DNA of 6,359 nt from Rubrobacteraceae bacterium (lineage in GTDB: Bacteria; Actinomycetota; Rubrobacteria; Rubrobacterales; Rubrobacteraceae). Numbering within the stretch: the first letter of the stretch is position 1; each line of letters begins with the position of its first letter. The notes under the pieces are model-generated. The model was not told the DNA's origin. It was given only the letters and a program-made list of their open reading frames with translations, and made no database searches. Where the stretch lies: positions 1-6,359 of the forward strand of contig JAJNDJ010000182.1 of the NCBI GenBank assembly GCA_021156345.1, written 5' to 3'. A program made the translations under genes and the position numbers. Below are positions 4,885 through 6,359 of the stretch, piece by piece.

Positions 4885-5643
4885 ATGTCGCGAGATCGAA
4901 CGGCGATCGTCACCGGAGCGGGGTCGCCCCGCGGCATCGGTCGCGAGGCCTGCCTGCGGCTCGCGGCCGCAGGATGGAGCGTCGCCGCGCTGGACCTCGA
5001 CGAGGGTGCTGCCCGAGAGACGGCGGCACTGGTGGCTGATGCCAACGGCGGGCAGGTCATCGGACTCGGCTGTGATGTGACCAAGAGCGACCAGGTCGAT
5101 GCGGCGGTGTCGGCGGTCGAGCGCGACCTGCCGCCTGTCGCGGCGCTCGTCAACAACGCCGGCATTACGGCGCCGACTCGCTTCCTCGACATCGATGAGG
5201 AGGAGTGGGACCGCATTTTCGACGTCAATGTTCGCGGAACATATCTCGTCACCCGCCGCGCCCTGCCAGGCCTCCTCGATCGTGGTTACGGCCGTATCGT
5301 CAACCTCTCGTCCGTGAGCGCGATTCGCGGCGGCGGCGTCTTCGGCGGCGTACACTACTCCGCCGCCAAGGCGGCGGTCCTGGGGTTGACCCGCGCACTC
5401 GCGCGCGAGGCCGGCCCGAGCGGCGTGACCTGCAACGCGCTTGCCCCCAGCCTGATCGCCACCGACATCACCGCCGGAAAGCTCTCGCCGGAGCGCGAGG
5501 CGGAGATCGTGGCCGGTATCCCACTCCAGCGTCAAGGGACCGTAGGCGAGGTCGCTTCGATGATCGTGTACCTGTGCTCCGAAGACGCCGGGTACGTGAC
5601 GGGCGCAACGCTGGACATCAACGGCGGCTCACACATCTACTAG
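4885..5643 (+). CDS. SDR-family NAD(P)-dependent oxidoreductase
   Basis: The protein has 252 residues, the normal length for a classical SDR. ATG 4885 was chosen because GGAGAGGGG lies 5 bases upstream and the cofactor motif starts at residue 10; the in-frame upstream extension to 4756 lacks SDR features. Motifs are: T10GAGSPRGIG19 for cofactor (two residues longer than the usual TGxxxGxG loop), D37 at the end of strand 2, which favours NAD over NADP, D64 (CDVT), N90NAG93, N115, S143, Y158SAAK162 and the C-terminal VTGATLDINGG. The usual PG after the active site is PS (188-189). Such enzymes oxidise or reduce a sugar, polyol or ketoacyl alcohol group in the cytoplasm; the annotation 3-oxoacyl-ACP reductase (FabG-like) would be common but is not supported over a sugar dehydrogenase. 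Being next to a transketolase favours carbohydrate catabolism. Confidence 0.93.
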   Translation: MSRDRTAIVTGAGSPRGIGREACLRLAAAGWSVAALDLDEGAARETAALVADANGGQVIGLGCDVTKSDQVDAAVSAVERDLPPVAALVNNAGITAPTRFLDIDEEEWDRIFDVNVRGTYLVTRRALPGLLDRGYGRIVNLSSVSAIRGGGVFGGVHYSAAKAAVLGLTRALAREAGPSGVTCNALAPSLIATDITAGKLSPEREAEIVAGIPLQRQGTVGEVASMIVYLCSEDAGYVTGATLDINGGSHIY

Positions 5644-5662
5644 GGACGGAGGAGGAAGCAAA

Positions 5663-5788
5663 ATGCTTGAGTACTTGTCCAGGGCCGCACCTCTCTCAGA
5701 CTCCGGCTGTTCTCGCGGCGCTGCCGATCCCCGTGTTGTTCGTAACCCCGGAGGAGAACTAACCGAGAAAGGGAGGTACACACCATGA
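5663..5788 (+). CDS. Possible 41-residue ORF or gene remnant between SDR and transketolase
   Basis: ATG 5663 has a strong GGAGGAGG site about 7 bases upstream, and the stop overlaps the transketolase start as ATGA. The peptide begins MLEYLSRAAPLSDSGCSRG and ends GGELTEKGRYTP; no family is recognised and composition is not strongly protein-like. A second frame through the same bases reads AALPIPVLFVTPEEN before TAA, like the C-terminus of a membrane protein. One explanation is a former operon gene reduced to its two ends by an internal deletion. The other is a small coupling ORF. Confidence 0.33.
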   Translation: MLEYLSRAAPLSDSGCSRGAADPRVVRNPGGELTEKGRYTP

Positions 5789-6359
5789 GTTCGCTCACCA
5801 CCTCAGCCGGATCAGGCACGGCCGGGGAAAATCACGCCGAGAGGATCGCTCGGCTGCGCGAGTCCGCCTACCGGATCCGCCAGCACGCCCTCGACATGGG
5901 CGAGGTGCAGGGTCAGGGCTACATCGGCCAGGCCCTCGGCGTCGCGGACATCCTCGCCGTCCTGTACAAAGATCAACTGCGCTTCCGTCCGGACGATCCG
6001 CACTGGCCGGATCGCGACCGCCTGCTGCTGTCGATCGGGCACTACGCGATCGCCCTGTATGCAGCTCTGGCGGAGGCCGGCGTCCTCGAGGTCTCCGAGC
6101 TGAGCACCTACGGCTCGGACGGCTCTCGACTGCCGATGTCCGGGATGGCGTCCTACACCCCCGGCATGGAGATCTCCGGTGGCTCGCTGGGCCATGGGCT
6201 CGGCGTCGCGACGGGCATGGCGCTCGGCCTTCGCTACCAGGAGAACCAAGCGCGGGTCTACAACCTGCTCTCCGACGGCGAGCTCGACGAGGGATCGACT
6301 TGGGAGGCCGCGCTGGCTTGCGCTCACCACGACTTGGACAACGTGACGGCGATCGTCGA
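5785..6359 (+). CDS. Transketolase, N-terminal (thiamine-diphosphate-binding) subunit, cut by window edge
   Basis: ATG 5785 follows GGGAGG by 8 bases; 191 residues are visible of an expected ~270-300 for a split N-terminal subunit. A Ser/Gly-rich leader (1-14) precedes the first helix (RIARLRESAYRIRQHALDM). Motifs are QGQGYIGQALGVADILAVLY (42-61), RLLLSIGHYAIALYAAL (79-95, normally SKGH), PGMEISGGSLGHGLGVATGM (126-145), and the thiamine-diphosphate/Mg motif LLSDGELDEGSTWEA (161-175), where GDGE is usual. The product should pair with a C-terminal pyrimidine-binding subunit encoded just downstream, to move a two-carbon ketol unit between sugar phosphates or related substrates. The S for G in the GDG motif is seen in many split transketolase-like proteins and need not abolish activity. 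With the SDR it suggests a dedicated sugar or sugar-acid pathway, whose substrate cannot be read from sequence. Confidence 0.92.
   Translation, partial: MSSLTTSAGSGTAGENHAERIARLRESAYRIRQHALDMGEVQGQGYIGQALGVADILAVLYKDQLRFRPDDPHWPDRDRLLLSIGHYAIALYAALAEAGVLEVSELSTYGSDGSRLPMSGMASYTPGMEISGGSLGHGLGVATGMALGLRYQENQARVYNLLSDGELDEGSTWEAALACAHHDLDNVTAIV

Noticed and set aside
4656..5535. Long minus-strand frames opposite the SDR gene
   Set aside because: Antisense open frames are expected in high-G+C coding DNA; they are Arg/Ala/Ser-rich without motifs.
5812..6330. 172-residue minus-strand frame opposite the transketolase
   Set aside because: It is an antisense shadow of a gene with clear thiamine-diphosphate motifs.

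Overview
The window comes from a high-GC bacterium, most likely an actinobacterium. This is an inference from three things: the G+C-rich codon use on the right, the close match of the broken IS110 transposase to actinobacterial-type IS110 proteins as I remember them, and strong GGAGG-type ribosome binding sites. No species can be named from the sequence alone.

Left part (1-2354, minus strand): a compact operon-like cluster, read right to left. It holds a possible 32-residue leader peptide, a ParB-like DGHHR protein, a small very basic protein, a four-helix membrane protein with a one-base frameshift, a decayed short reading frame with a conserved FIGHYGVSLAAKR start, and a SnoaL/SgcJ-type domain joined in frame to a VOC (glyoxalase-like) domain that runs off the left edge. 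Most of these genes touch or overlap, which suggests co-transcription. G+C is moderate here.

Middle part (2454-4840): a gene graveyard. It holds an IS110-family transposase in four reading-frame segments, the C-terminal end of an unrecognised protein in two frames, an AT-rich patch with a small charged plus-strand ORF, and the C-terminal end of a tyrosine recombinase whose catalytic-tyrosine codon carries the frameshift. After these come a short remnant with a GDWGE motif, a probable piece of an AEC-type permease on the opposite strand, and the first ~44 codons of a GntR-type regulator with an in-frame stop. An integrase, an IS and truncated neighbours together suggest an old, decayed integrated element or a deletion hotspot.

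Right part (4885-6359, plus strand): an intact high-G+C operon. An SDR-family oxidoreductase is followed by a short intervening ORF and then the N-terminal subunit of a split transketolase, which is cut by the window edge. Just upstream are a perfect 18-bp inverted repeat and the GntR remnant. The operon was probably once controlled by that regulator and may encode catabolism of a sugar or polyol (inference).

No tRNA, rRNA or CRISPR array was seen. The cluster at 1472-2354 is the best candidate for a poorly described system. The repeated frameshifts could be true decay or assembly errors, and reads would settle that.
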